A stretch of DNA of 64,000 nt from Emiliania huxleyi CCMP1516 (Eukaryota > Haptophyta > Isochrysidales > Noelaerhabdaceae): contig NW_005200250.1 in NCBI RefSeq assembly GCF_000372725.1, positions 341,007 to 405,006 on the forward strand, in the 5' to 3' direction. The notes under the pieces are model-generated. The model saw only the letters and a list, made by a program, of their open reading frames with translations, was not told where the DNA came from and did not search any database. Positions 9,576-19,450 of the stretch are shown piece after piece (the first letter of the stretch is position 1; every line of letters starts with the position of its first letter). Position numbers and translations under genes: made by a program.

Positions 9576-12500
9576 ATGACGCCTCTGAACTCCTTGCTGC
9601 CGCTGTTCCCACCTATCCGTCTCCGTGCGTCGAGCTCCGACTGGTTCGCCAGCCCAAAGTTTGCTCTGCCTCACGGAAGCACTCCGGTGTTCTCGTGGGC
9701 GCCGCAGCACACCGACCGTGGTTCGGTGCAGGCCTCCTTCAACCTGACAATCTGGAGCGCAGTGGGACGCGTCGTGTGGAGTGGCGACGCGGCCTCGAGC
9801 CAGCCGCGCATGCGCTACCCTCCCGATGCACCACGCCTCGAGCCGGGAACTTACGTGTGGCAAGTCGCCACCCGCGAAGCCGACGGGAGGATCTCGCCGC
9901 CCAGCGCTCCTTCCGCCCTCCACGTCGCCCTAGGGCACGGGGAGTGGGACGGCGTCCCGTGGCTCGGCTCCGCGTCGAAGAATGTGTACAGCACGACCTT
10001 CGACTGCCCGGCCGGCGCAGTCACCTCGGTGCTCTACATTTGTGGCCTCGGCTACTCGCGGGTCGAGCTCAACGGCCACGTCCTCAACACGCTCACGACC
10101 GCGCCGTGGACCCAATACGCGTACGTGAACGGCTTCTCTACCCTGGACGTCAAGGACCTCCTTCTGGTCGGCGAGCCAAACCGCCTCGTCGTCTCTCTTG
10201 GTCGGGGCTGGCGCGACCGGACGGCGTTCCGCATCCTCAAGGGCGACGACGTGGCTTCGGACGGGAAGGTCGAGCGCGTCGTGCGAGCCAAGCTAGTGGC
10301 CACGCTGAGCACCGGAGATTCGGTCGCCCTCAGTCACACGGGTGACGGCAAGTGGCACGCCGCAGCCGGCCCGACGACGGCAGATTCCGTCTACAATGGC
10401 GAGGAGTACGACGCCCGCGTGGCGGAGCGGCTCGGGGACGGGCCGCACAACGCCATCTCCCCGGAGCTGTGGTCGAAAGCGGCGCCGCTCGACGAGGGAG
10501 ACGCGCCAGCGGGCGTGATGACGGCTTGGGCGGCGCCCGCCGTCACCGTGACCGACAGCATCGCGCCAGTCGCCCTGACCAACCCTCGCAAGGGGCTGTA
10601 CGTGGCTGACTTTGGACGGAGACTGACGGGCGTGGTGCGGCTCAATCGCATGATTTGCAAGGAGGGCACGCGAGTCATCCTCCGCCACGCTGAGATCATG
10701 CAGCACGCCGGCCTGCCCGACGTCAAGACGGCGGATCCGGCGATGATCTACGTCGGCGAGCTGCGCGGTGCGAGAGCCACCGACGTCTACACGTGCAGCG
10801 GCCGCGCGGGAGGCGAGACGTGGCAGCCGTCGCTGACGTACCACGGCTTCCGATTCGTCGAGATCAACGTCACGAACTCAGGGGTGCGCCCAGCCGCTGC
10901 GATGCTGACCGCGTTGCACTTCCACTCGGGCGTCGCCCTGCGCACGCACGCGCACTTCAACTCGACGACGCTCAACCGCATGCAGCACCTGGCCGTCTCC
11001 GCCCAACAGTCGAACCTGCAGACGATCCCCACGGACTGCGACCAGCGCGACGAGCGGCTGGGGTGGATGGGCGACGCCAGCCTAAGCAGCGAGTCGATGG
11101 CGCTCAACTTCGAGATGGCGCCCTTCTTCTCTTGGTGGGTGCGGCACGTCGTCCTCCCCGAGCAGCGGGCGGGCGCGCTGCCCGACGTGGTGCCGTTCGT
11201 TCGGTACGGCGGCAGGCCGGCCGACGTCTCCTGGTCCGCGGCGCTGCCTTCGGTGGCGCACGCCGTGTGCGACGTATACGGCGACACAGAGACGTACCGC
11301 GAGGCGGCCAGCGCGATCGCAGCTCTGGTCGATGAGGTGGGAGTCGAGGCAAGGGCCGGGCTGGGCAAGATGCGGACGCCGTATGGGGACTGGTGCCCTC
11401 CGCCGGCGCGGATGGGCAAGGGGCAGGGCCGCAAGCCGAGCCCTCCACTCACGTCGGCCTTCTCGTATGCGCTCATGGTGCAGCAGGCGGCGGAGCTCGC
11501 GCGGGCCGCTGGCAATGCCTCCGAGGGGGCCCGCTACGCGAGTCTCGGTCGCGAGATTGTCTCCAACTTCCACACCGCCTTCTACGTTGGCAACGGCACC
11601 TTCGACACGAGCGGCACGCAGACTGCGAACGTCCTTGGCCTCGCGTTGGGGGGTGCTCCCGACGTCGGCTTGGCCCGGCGGCGGCTCCTCTCCCTCCTCC
11701 GCGCCAGGCGGACGCACTACGACACGGGAATTGTCGGCTTCAAGTTCCTCTTCGACGTGCTCGACCAGGCGCAGGCGCACGACGCCGCGCTCGCAGTGCT
11801 CTCGCAGACCGACTACCCATCGATCGGCTACTACTTTGCAAACTCCCTCGAGCCGGCGACTGCGAACCTGTGGGAGCTGCCCGACGCTCCTGCCGAGGGG
11901 ACAGGGATGAACTCACGCAACCACCATATGTGGAGCAGCTACTCGGCCTACCTCGTCAAGTCCGTGGCCGGCCTGCACCAGCAGGCAGGCACACACGGCT
12001 TCCAACGGCTCGAGCTGCGCCCGAGCGGCGCGTATGCCCTCAGCGGGGCATCCGTGACCGTCGACCTGCCCCACGGCACGGCGCGACTCAGCTGGGTCCG
12101 CTCGGGCGGGCGGCAGCACGACAAGGTGAGCGAGGGCGAGACGGCTCGCCTGTCTTGCGGCCCATCGGGAGGTCGGATCTCCGCCGTCTCGTTCGCTTCC
12201 TTTGGCACGCCATCGATCGGCTCGCCGAGCGATTTGCCCTCCGACGGCCGTCGTTCAGACGGGTTTGAGACCGACCCAGCCTGCCACGCCCTTCGCTCCA
12301 GCCAGGCAGTCGCCGAGGCGTGCGTCGGTCGCAACTCGTGCGAGGTACCAGCAACTCGCGTCTTCTTCGGCGAGCGGGGCTCTCTCTTCTGCACGACGCG
12401 TCGCGACCCGCTCGCGAGCCCTCTGCGCCTGTGGCTGACGGTCGCGTGCGAGGTGGCCGCCGACTCGCTCCGTGTCGAGGCTGGCGTGCCTGTCGGGTCG

Positions 12501-12767
12501 ACGGCGCGGCTCCTCCTGCCCCTCCGAGGGATGGCAACTCCCCACCTGCGCGAATCGGGGCGCTCAGTCTACCTCGCCACCGACCCGAGCGCATCTAGTG
12601 CTGCTCGCAAAGCCAACAGGCTGGGCTCGGTTCAGCTCACCGAGGACGAACGCACTGGTCGCATTCTCGCCGTCGAGTTGCCCTCGGGCCTGTTTGACTT
12701 TGACTTGTCCGACGCAGCGACCCCCCGGGCTGCGAGCAGTGCGACGGAGGCAGCGATCAGCGTGTAG
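9576..12767 (+). CDS. GH78 alpha-L-rhamnosidase with inserted SUEL-type lectin domain
   Basis: A single-exon protein of about 1063 residues. GH78 enzymes release terminal L-rhamnose from glycans and glycosides. An N-terminal beta-sandwich region (FSWAPQHTDRG onward) is followed by further beta domains and the (alpha/alpha)6 catalytic domain. The family motif DCDQRDERLGWMGDA starts at residue 487, with Glu493 at the general-acid position; a second conserved Glu is in NLWELPD (Glu767). Residues 853-958 are a SUEL/galactose-binding lectin (ARLSCGPSG...SFASFGTP...ACVGRNSCEV...FFGERGSLFC). GH78-like C-terminal strands flank it (GTARLSWVRSGG before, STARLLLPL after), so the lectin sits inside that domain. 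The chosen ATG has no signal peptide; an upstream exon may supply one. ATG 9522 is an in-frame alternative. An AATAAA lies near 12886. Confidence 0.88.
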   Translation: MTPLNSLLPLFPPIRLRASSSDWFASPKFALPHGSTPVFSWAPQHTDRGSVQASFNLTIWSAVGRVVWSGDAASSQPRMRYPPDAPRLEPGTYVWQVATREADGRISPPSAPSALHVALGHGEWDGVPWLGSASKNVYSTTFDCPAGAVTSVLYICGLGYSRVELNGHVLNTLTTAPWTQYAYVNGFSTLDVKDLLLVGEPNRLVVSLGRGWRDRTAFRILKGDDVASDGKVERVVRAKLVATLSTGDSVALSHTGDGKWHAAAGPTTADSVYNGEEYDARVAERLGDGPHNAISPELWSKAAPLDEGDAPAGVMTAWAAPAVTVTDSIAPVALTNPRKGLYVADFGRRLTGVVRLNRMICKEGTRVILRHAEIMQHAGLPDVKTADPAMIYVGELRGARATDVYTCSGRAGGETWQPSLTYHGFRFVEINVTNSGVRPAAAMLTALHFHSGVALRTHAHFNSTTLNRMQHLAVSAQQSNLQTIPTDCDQRDERLGWMGDASLSSESMALNFEMAPFFSWWVRHVVLPEQRAGALPDVVPFVRYGGRPADVSWSAALPSVAHAVCDVYGDTETYREAASAIAALVDEVGVEARAGLGKMRTPYGDWCPPPARMGKGQGRKPSPPLTSAFSYALMVQQAAELARAAGNASEGARYASLGREIVSNFHTAFYVGNGTFDTSGTQTANVLGLALGGAPDVGLARRRLLSLLRARRTHYDTGIVGFKFLFDVLDQAQAHDAALAVLSQTDYPSIGYYFANSLEPATANLWELPDAPAEGTGMNSRNHHMWSSYSAYLVKSVAGLHQQAGTHGFQRLELRPSGAYALSGASVTVDLPHGTARLSWVRSGGRQHDKVSEGETARLSCGPSGGRISAVSFASFGTPSIGSPSDLPSDGRRSDGFETDPACHALRSSQAVAEACVGRNSCEVPATRVFFGERGSLFCTTRRDPLASPLRLWLTVACEVAADSLRVEAGVPVGSTARLLLPLRGMATPHLRESGRSVYLATDPSASSAARKANRLGSVQLTEDERTGRILAVELPSGLFDFDLSDAATPRAASSATEAAISV

Positions 12768-12954
12768 AGTAGGGTCGCGCCCGCAATGTTTACACCAGCT
12801 GATTTCCTGCAGACACACTATATCACTATTGAGTCTGGAGTCAGGAGAGAAGCGTCGGGTGTGTGTACGTTCGTACTGAGATGAAATAAAAAGTTTAAAC
12901 GCGCAGAAGGCAGAACGTCTCACGAGTGTACTGTCCCTCTCAAGAACATGCCTA

Positions 12955-14442
12955 CTACTTCCAATCCTCAGGGTCAAGCGAGAAGTCTCCCAGAACGGCT
13001 GTGCCGCCAAGATCGACCTCGATTTTGCCTGAGGTTTGAAGCGTTGGCACCTCGCCCGAAAAGTCAGCGGCAGCTTTGTCCGGATCCCGGTAGCAGCAGC
13101 TCTTTGAGCATAGTGCGCTGGAGCACGCCTGCCCACTCGACGAGCGCGCGCAAGGCTTGCACGCGAAGAGGTCGAGTGCGACCCCAGCGAGCACGGCCGG
13201 GAGAAATATCGTAGTCTGCCACACGCACTTTGGAGAGAGCGCGCCGCACTTTATTGTCGTCTTGGCCGCGTCTTTGGCTGCGCCACCCGCATCGAAGTTA
13301 GGTACCTGGATAACCTTGAACTTCCCCTTGTCGAAGCGCATGATGAGGGGGTCCTTGACGCTCATGCACTCGAGTATCTCCGTGGCGAGGTTTTGCAGCA
13401 GCGTGTCCTCCACCCAGTCGGGGAGGTTCATTCCGCTGAAGAAGAGCTTGATGTCGAGGTCCCACCGGAGCTTCGGCTTGCGAACCACGTAGAGCTTGAT
13501 TGTGAAACCGAGCTCGGGCGGCGGGTCGAGCGCGAACTCAACGCGCAACCGAGCGTCGTCGATCGCAAGCAGCTGGTCCGTCGCGGTGAGGTCGGGAACA
13601 AACCAGGTCTCGCCCTCCAGCTTGATCTTGATCTTGGAGGACAGCTCTGCCTGCAAGCCCAGATCGAATTCGGCGAGGTAGAGGTGCAGCTTGTCCTTGT
13701 CTTCCACGCTGGCGATGATGGTCGCATCGTCTGGCCCCATGCGCGAAGACTCTTTTGGCTCGGCAACCTTCACGTTGGCAAGTCGTATGGCCATCGTCTT
13801 GAAGATGTCGCCGGGATCCAACTCCTCCCCCTCGGCGAACGCGACCTTGAGCCGAGCGTAACCCCCGAGGTCAAACCCGCCACCCTGCTTTGCCGTCGCT
13901 TTCCGCGCCTTGAGCTCGGATTCGATCTCCTTGGCCTCAGGAGTCGTGAGGTTTGCCTTGACAACCCCGCCGTACTGGAGGAGGGCCGCCGCCTCGTCGC
14001 GCGGGTGGCCCAGGTCCATGAGATATTGGAGTGTCGACGCATAGTTCACATCCTTGGCGCGGTCGCCCCACCTCGCGATCTGGACGTTTGTCGTCAGCGC
14101 CTTGGTACAGGCCACCGACAGCTCGTGCCGGATCGTCTCGCGCCACAGCATGACCATCTGAATCAGTCGTGGCGCGCTATTGCATGGGTACTCATTCCCG
14201 AACGCTGACAGAACGGCATGCTTGGAGGGGTCTGGCGCTGACTTGATGGGGCTAGACGGGCCCGCTGGCTCGGGGGCGGGGACCATCCCAATGTCTGCAC
14301 CGGCTTTGCCAGAACCCTTGCCACAGCTGCAGCAGCTGCAGCACCGACATTGCTGAAAGCAGTGCAAGACGGCTCGCCACGCGTCGCCAAGGGCGTCGCC
14401 GACTTTTGCGACAGCGTCCTTGCAATCACCGCAGCCTCCCAT
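12955..14442 (-). CDS. N-acylated SMP/TULIP-like lipid-binding protein
   Basis: A single-exon protein of 495 residues. The start MGGCGDC fits N-myristoylation at Gly2 with nearby Cys for palmitoylation, and a Cys-rich segment follows (HCFQQCRCCSCCSCGKG). The centre and C-terminal half (about residues 200-390) alternate amphipathic strands: LHLYLAEFDLGLQAELSSKI, ARLRVEFALDPPPELGFTI, KLRWDLDIKLFFSGMNLPDW, then a helix ending DPLIMRFD. This order resembles the SMP domain of extended synaptotagmins, which moves lipids at membrane contact sites. The C-terminal region has another Cys cluster (CKPCARSSSGQACSSALCSKSCC). The SMP assignment rests on pattern only. Membrane attachment by lipid rather than a TM helix is inferred. 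Confidence 0.6.
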   Translation of the reverse strand: MGGCGDCKDAVAKVGDALGDAWRAVLHCFQQCRCCSCCSCGKGSGKAGADIGMVPAPEPAGPSSPIKSAPDPSKHAVLSAFGNEYPCNSAPRLIQMVMLWRETIRHELSVACTKALTTNVQIARWGDRAKDVNYASTLQYLMDLGHPRDEAAALLQYGGVVKANLTTPEAKEIESELKARKATAKQGGGFDLGGYARLKVAFAEGEELDPGDIFKTMAIRLANVKVAEPKESSRMGPDDATIIASVEDKDKLHLYLAEFDLGLQAELSSKIKIKLEGETWFVPDLTATDQLLAIDDARLRVEFALDPPPELGFTIKLYVVRKPKLRWDLDIKLFFSGMNLPDWVEDTLLQNLATEILECMSVKDPLIMRFDKGKFKVIQVPNFDAGGAAKDAAKTTIKCGALSPKCVWQTTIFLPAVLAGVALDLFACKPCARSSSGQACSSALCSKSCCYRDPDKAAADFSGEVPTLQTSGKIEVDLGGTAVLGDFSLDPEDWK

Positions 14443-15143
14443 GCTGTCGAAATCGGCGAGGAGGGTTCTCGGCCCGGCGTCCGTCCGTTTCGGCGGGGGT
14501 TTTGCCTTCGTTTTTTTTCAGACTACGACGTACGAACAGCAAAAAAAAATATACGAGCAGGGTACGGGGCCGCCGCGGTGCTGGGTGGAGGCCCGCGCCA
14601 TCCCAGGGACGCAAGCACGCACGTCCGTACGGTGTGAGCAGGGACGCACGCTTGCTTTCAGCGTGAAGAAGGGAGGAGCGCCGCGTGCGGCGATTGAGCG
14701 CCCTCCCTCTCTCTCCGGCTGCGTGCCTGACTGACTGACCGCGCGCGACAAGGTTTTTGCTCGCCTTCCCTGGGACCCCGTGTTGCGTGTCTGACTGTCA
14801 CTGTGCTGTCGTGCGATTTCGGGCCCGGGGTTGTGCTTTTCCGAAAAGGCTTTTGTGTTTTTTGTTTGTTGAAGAAGTGTGAGGCCCGAGCGCCGAGGTG
14901 CGAGGAGCGAGGTTCTTTCTGGATTCTGCTAAAAAAATGAGTCGGGCAGGGCCATGAACCCCAAGAGAGAGAAGAACATCTGAATCCTGTCGCAGGAAGC
15001 TGGGTACGAGGACCTGCACAAGTGCCAGTGCGCGCCAGAAGAAAAATAAACCACAAGGAGGAATGGGAGGACGGCACGCCGCCACCACACAGGAATTTTT
15101 AAGTGCGCGCCAGTCCCGAAAAAGAAAAATAAAGAGAAGACGG
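14443..15143. other. divergent intergenic region
   Basis: This lies between the starts of the minus-strand SMP-like gene and the plus-strand methyltransferase, so it should contain both promoters. It has A/T-rich runs near 14512-14550 and 14930. At 15055-15105 there is a copy of the GGAGGGATGGGA/CGGCACGCCGCC dispersed repeat. I see no TATA box that I would defend. Confidence 0.5.
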
Positions 15144-16103
15144 ATGAAATTCTTTTCTTGCGTGTCAACGAGCTTCATGCTCCTTCTCGGCTGTTCTGCA
15201 CTCTCACCTCCCATTTCTCGCCGATCCGCGCTCGGAAGTCTGGCTCTCCCGTCGACGTTGGCACTACCGTCGGCGGCGACGCTTTCGCCCGCAGCCGCCT
15301 CGGCAGCAGTCGCCGGCGAGCGAGAGGTGGAGACGACGGTTGACGTCAGCCTCGGCCGCGGCCCGCCCACCCGCGTCACTCGCCGGCGGTACACGGGCGC
15401 GGGTGATCCTTCTTGGAACTACGCGCGCCGTGATCTCACGCCGGCCGTCTTCCGGGACTGGCCGAGCGATTTCCCGTACACCGGCGCAGACGACTTCAAG
15501 CGGCTCGACGAGGCGGTGGACACCGAGTTCTACAAGCTCCCGAAGCTGGTTTACCACATCGACGAGGGCGCCGTCGCGGCGCTGACGCACTTTTACGACG
15601 AGTCCATCCCTGATGGCTCGGACGTGCTGGACATCTGCAGCTCGTGGGTGTCGCACTTCCCGCGTGACTTCCCTTTGCGCATGCGCTCCATCGTCGGCAC
15701 AGGCATCTCGGACCTCGAGCTGCAGTGCAACGACCAGCTCAGCGGACACGTGCAGGCGGACCTGAACGTCGCGCCGCGCCTGCCGTTCCCAGACCGCTCC
15801 TTCGACGTGGTCACGTGCTGCGTCTCGTTCGACTACCTCACTCGCCCACTGGATGTGATGCGCGAGGTCCGACGCGTGCTGCGGCCAGGCGGCTCCGTCC
15901 TCCTCTCCCAGTCGAACCGCTGCTTCTTCACCAAGGCTGTCGGCGTCTGGACGCGCGACATGTCGGACGCGGCTCACCTGCGCGTCCTCGGGACCTACAT
16001 CCACTTTGCGGGCGGGTTATCGCCGCCGGCCGCCACCGACATCTCCGCGAGCGGGACGGGCACCAACGACCCCATGTACCTGGTGAGCGCGAAGCGCGAG
16101 TAG
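15144..16103 (+). CDS. SAM-dependent methyltransferase, plastid/thylakoid type
   Basis: A 319-residue protein. The N-terminus has a signal peptide (SCVSTSFMLLLGCSALS) followed by SRRSALGSLALPSTLALPSA, a twin-Arg plus hydrophobic segment. That order fits plastid import followed by a Tat thylakoid signal. The catalytic part is Methyltransf_11-like: SDVLDICSSWVSHFP replaces the usual motif I (DxGxGxG), then LPFPDRSFDVVTCCVSFDYL (motif post-II), and VRRVLRPGGSVLLSQSNRCF. The motif I glycines are not conserved, which is unusual but known in distant members. The ATG at 15144 is preferred because it opens the signal peptide. Substrate unknown. Confidence 0.75.
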   Translation: MKFFSCVSTSFMLLLGCSALSPPISRRSALGSLALPSTLALPSAATLSPAAASAAVAGEREVETTVDVSLGRGPPTRVTRRRYTGAGDPSWNYARRDLTPAVFRDWPSDFPYTGADDFKRLDEAVDTEFYKLPKLVYHIDEGAVAALTHFYDESIPDGSDVLDICSSWVSHFPRDFPLRMRSIVGTGISDLELQCNDQLSGHVQADLNVAPRLPFPDRSFDVVTCCVSFDYLTRPLDVMREVRRVLRPGGSVLLSQSNRCFFTKAVGVWTRDMSDAAHLRVLGTYIHFAGGLSPPAATDISASGTGTNDPMYLVSAKRE

Positions 16104-16388
16104 ACGCGTCGAGAGTAGTATTTCGCGGCACTTGGAGCACCGGAGAGTCATTATGCACTTGGAGCACTTGGAGTGCATAAATAAATAAATACAACGGACA
16201 TCCCAAGCTAGGGCTTGGTCGAGGACAGACACGTCCCCACCTTTGCAGGATTTTGCAAACTTGGAGTGCAGTCGGTAATCCGTCGCGTTTTTCTTCTTCC
16301 CCGATTGGCGGCCGGTGCGTGATTCGCGGACGCTGCACCGCTGCCCCGGCCACCAGGTGCTTTGCTGGTTGCCACGCGTTTACACACA
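16104..16388. other. short gap with CTTGGAGCAC repeats
   Basis: Four near-copies of ACTTGGAGCAC or CTTGGAGTGC lie at 16128-16176, followed by ATAAATAAATAAATAC, which can act as a poly(A) signal for the methyltransferase. A similar CTTGGAGCAC word occurs at 9531. Confidence 0.55.
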
Positions 16389-17902
16389 ATGACGCAGGAG
16401 GACGCCACCTTCTGCGCTGCTCGCTGGCGGGCGCTCTGCGGGCGGCTGGGCGCCGGCGAGCAGGCGTCGGCGGCCTGGTGGGCACGCGTGAGCGCCGCCT
16501 ACTCTGGCGACGGCCGCTTCTACCACACGCTGCGGCACATCGGCCAGATGCTGCAGCTCAAGGACGCGCACGCTGCATCGCTAGCAGACGGCGACGCGGT
16601 GGAGCTGGCCATCTTCTTTCACGACGTGGTGTATGACGCTGCCGGCGGCGGCGGCGGCAAGAACGAGCGCGACTCTGCGCTCGTGCTCTTGGAGTTTTGT
16701 GAGAGCGCTCTCGGCGGCGGTTACGCGGCTGCGCAGCGGGTGGCGCGATGGATCGAGATGACCGCGCACCACCGCTGCGACGCGGAGACCGAGGCCGACT
16801 GCCGCTTCTTCATGGATTTCGACATGGCCATCCTCGCGGCTCCGCCTGCAGAGTACTCCGCCTACTCGAGGGCGGTGCGGCGCGAGTACGGGCACGTGTC
16901 GACTGTCGCGTGGTGCGTCGGGCGGGGCCGCTTCCTCTCCCAGGCCGCCGCCGCGGGCACCGCCGTCTTCGCCACCCCAGCCTTTGCAGCGCTCGAGGAG
17001 AGGGCGCGCTCCAACGCCCGCAGCGAGGCGGCGGCGCTGCGGCGGCGCCTGCTCGCTCTCTCCGCCGCCGCCCTCGCCGCCGCCTCTGTCGTCGGCCTCG
17101 CGCTTCTCCTCCCCGCCTCTCCGCCACGCACGTTCGCTCGCGCCGCCACGGCCGCCGCCGCCGCCGTCGCCGCCGCCGCCGCCGCCACCCGGTTCGAGCC
17201 GTTTCCGCAGCGCGACGGCGCCGCACGCGACGCGCGGCCGGCGTGCATCGCCGGCTCGTTCAACCCGCCGCACAACGGGCGAGCTGCGAGCCAGTGGTCC
17301 TCTCCCGCCGCCCGCCCGCCCTCTCACCGCGCTGTCGCGGCGGTGCAGGCACCTCGGCCTCGTGCGCCACCTCAGCTTGCGCCACTCGGCGGTGGTGGTG
17401 GTAATCGGCCACAACGCGGCGAAAGCGTACGCCGTCTCTCCGCTCGAGCGGCAGGCTCTCGTGCGTCAGGCCTGCGCCGAGATGCAGATCGAGAACGTGC
17501 GCGTCGAGTGCTCGGACGACTACATCTGGCGCGTCGCACGCAAGCACGGCGCGCCTCTCCTCTACCGCGGCATCCGCAGCTGGGCAAAGGACGGCCTCGC
17601 GGAGCGCTGGCTCGAGTTTCTCAACCTCATCGGCGCACTCCTCCCGCCCCGATTGCCGGCCGCCAAACGCCCCCATCACAGCACACACACCCCCCCCCCT
17701 CCCCCCCCCCCTCCCCCGCCCCTCTCCAGGCCCGCCCGCCCTCGCTCTGGCGCCGCCCCTGCGCACCTGCTTCCTCGAGGCCGACCCGCGGTACGCGCAC
17801 GTCTCGTCGACGCTAATCCGCAGGCGATGCGCGGCGGCGGAGAGCGTCGCGGACCTCGTGCCTCCGAGCATTGCCGATGCCGTCGCGAAGCTGTATGGCT
17901 AG
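16389..17902 (+). CDS. HD-superfamily hydrolase fused through a TM segment to a CoaD-like nucleotidyltransferase
   Basis: Three exons (16389-17278, 17349-17632, 17730-17902) give 448 residues. Residues 1-200 resemble the predicted metal-dependent HD phosphohydrolases of the COG4339 type (YHTLRHIGQM, AIFFHDVVYD, ARWIEMTAHH). Then comes a membrane segment (LLALSAAALAAASVVGLALL). The rest is a phosphopantetheine-adenylyltransferase-like domain: AGSFNPPHNGHLGL with the HxGH-type motif, VVVIGHNAAKAYAVSPLERQ, LLYRGIRSWAKDGLAERW, and RYAHVSSTLIRRR. The HNGH motif is created exactly across intron 1 (17279-17348). Intron 2 is 17633-17729. Both introns read GC-AG. CoaD joins ATP and 4'-phosphopantetheine in CoA synthesis; this substrate is inferred. 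An alternative start is ATG 16362. Confidence 0.82.
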
Positions 17903-18248
17903 GCGGAATTGTCGATACAGAGATCATGGGACCCACACGGAGTCGCGGTGTGTGATCTTCACTCTTCACACGCAGCGCTCTCGACACACGGCCGAATTGC
18001 GGTCTCGTGTGCATATGTCGATATCGGCACACACGCACACCGCACCCCGAGAGCGTGCACATGTGCGATGTGGGCCAGCACAGAGCCACAAACCACAATG
18101 TGGGGCCAGCGGGAGCGCTCAGCGGTCAGCGAGATGGGACACACGGCACGCCGCGACACCGCCCCTGTTTTCAATAAAGTCTGTACTCTCACTGTGAGTA
18201 CGAAACACTGTACACGCCCGACTACGAGGGCAACACTCGACTTGCTTT

Positions 18249-18521
18249 TTACTTCTGCTTGTCTGCGGCCGCACGTGCTGGCTTCGGGCCCGAGAGGAGG
18301 ACGAACAAGCCGAGCAGCAGTAGCAGCCCCGCCCACATCTCCGCGGTGGTGTTCTTAGTCACCCAGTTCTTCGAATCTCTGGCAGCGCCTATGCCTGCTT
18401 GCACCATCACCGCCGTGTTTGCATCCACAAAGCGGAAGAAGTTCAGCAAGCCGGACACAATCGCCGCCTTGATAGTACCGCCCTCTGCCGCTGTCTCGTC
18501 CGTGTGGGTGCCTGCAGACAT
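18249..18521 (-). CDS. Small tail-anchored membrane protein
   Basis: A 90-residue protein (MSAGTHTDETAAEGGTIKAA...) with a hydrophilic N-terminus, an amphipathic helix (NFFRFVDANTAVMVQAGIGA), and a C-terminal membrane helix (MWAGLLLLLGLFVLLSG) closed by a basic tail (KPARAAADKQK). This is the layout of a tail-anchored protein. I recognise no family. It lies tail-to-tail with the HD/CoaD gene, with a 346-base gap (17903-18248) that shows no other gene. Confidence 0.6.
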   Translation of the reverse strand: MSAGTHTDETAAEGGTIKAAIVSGLLNFFRFVDANTAVMVQAGIGAARDSKNWVTKNTTAEMWAGLLLLLGLFVLLSGPKPARAAADKQK

Positions 18522-18635
18522 GCGTATTAGCCGATTCGACAGCAGCAGAGAGACTGCACAGCCAGCAGACAGCCGCGTCCAACGCGGAGGGAGCAGCGTG
18601 CGGCCAAAAAAAGTAATAGCGCCAGCGTTACGAAG

Positions 18636-18695
18636 GCGTGCCGTCCTCCCATCCCTCCCTTGGGTTGTCTGCTTTCTTTCTTTCTTTCTTTTTAC
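18636..18695 (-). repeat. dispersed repeat, (GAAA)n + CCCAAGGGAGGGATGGGA, reverse copy
   Basis: Read on the minus strand: a GAAA run, then CAACCCAAGGGAGGGATGGG and AGGACGGCACGCC. Other copies lie at 15055-15105 (+), 30258-30386 (+, two in tandem), 39490-39625 (-, two) and 59729-59790 (+). All are near gene ends or starts. Confidence 0.85.
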
Positions 18696-18699
18696 GATG

Positions 18700-19450
18700 A
18701 GGCAGAGGACGACGCGCTGCAGGCGAGAGAACGACGAGAGTCGAACGACCGCGAGGTGACATGAAGGTCGCTCGCTGCGAGAGCCAAGAGTGGGCGTTCG
18801 CTAGAGTGTAGAGAGAGACTGCGACGAGAGAGAATCCACGAGAGGTCGGCCGGAGAGGACGCCCGAGGGCAAAGCGGGAGACGCGGCGCGAGAGCCGCAC
18901 CACACTCCTTTTTGGTGACACGAGGATGATGATTGGGGCGGCGGCACTCTCCTCGACGGACGACGCGTCCGCGAGGCGCACTCCGCACCCGGCACCCGCG
19001 CACCCCCCGCGCTCTGTGTGGCGTGTGGTGGCGGCACGAGATGTATCTCCCATCCCGCCCTCAGTTTGCCTTACATCTTTCTTTTCACTTTTCTTCTGTG
19101 TTAGGTATGTTGTGGGCCAAAGATGTAGTCGTAGAGATTCCATACATGGAAATCTCTACGCAACATCGGAAGATCCTTGGACTGGTAGATCGTAGATGCC
19201 TTTTAGAGATCCCTTAAGTGGCAAATCTCCTGCCAAGAGAAGCAGTAGATTGAAGAGAACTGGTTCAGGCAAATCCTCTCCAGTGTAGATGCTCGAGAGG
19301 AGTCTGAGATGTCGAGTTGGTGCGTGCAGTCGCTTGTGATCTTGCGACAGAGGTGGAGATTCTGACTTCGCGCCAAAGGCGCCTAGAGATCGTGTGGGCC
19401 GACTGGAGATTGCAAAATGGCGCGAAAAGAGGGTGGAGATCCTTTTGCAT
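18700..19450. other. repeat-rich gap with AGAGAT words
   Basis: I find no gene. A small palindrome (GTAGAGATTCC...GGAAATCTCTAC) lies at 19129-19158. From about 19130 the words AGAGAT and GGAGAT recur on the plus strand, leading into the foldback element. Confidence 0.6.
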
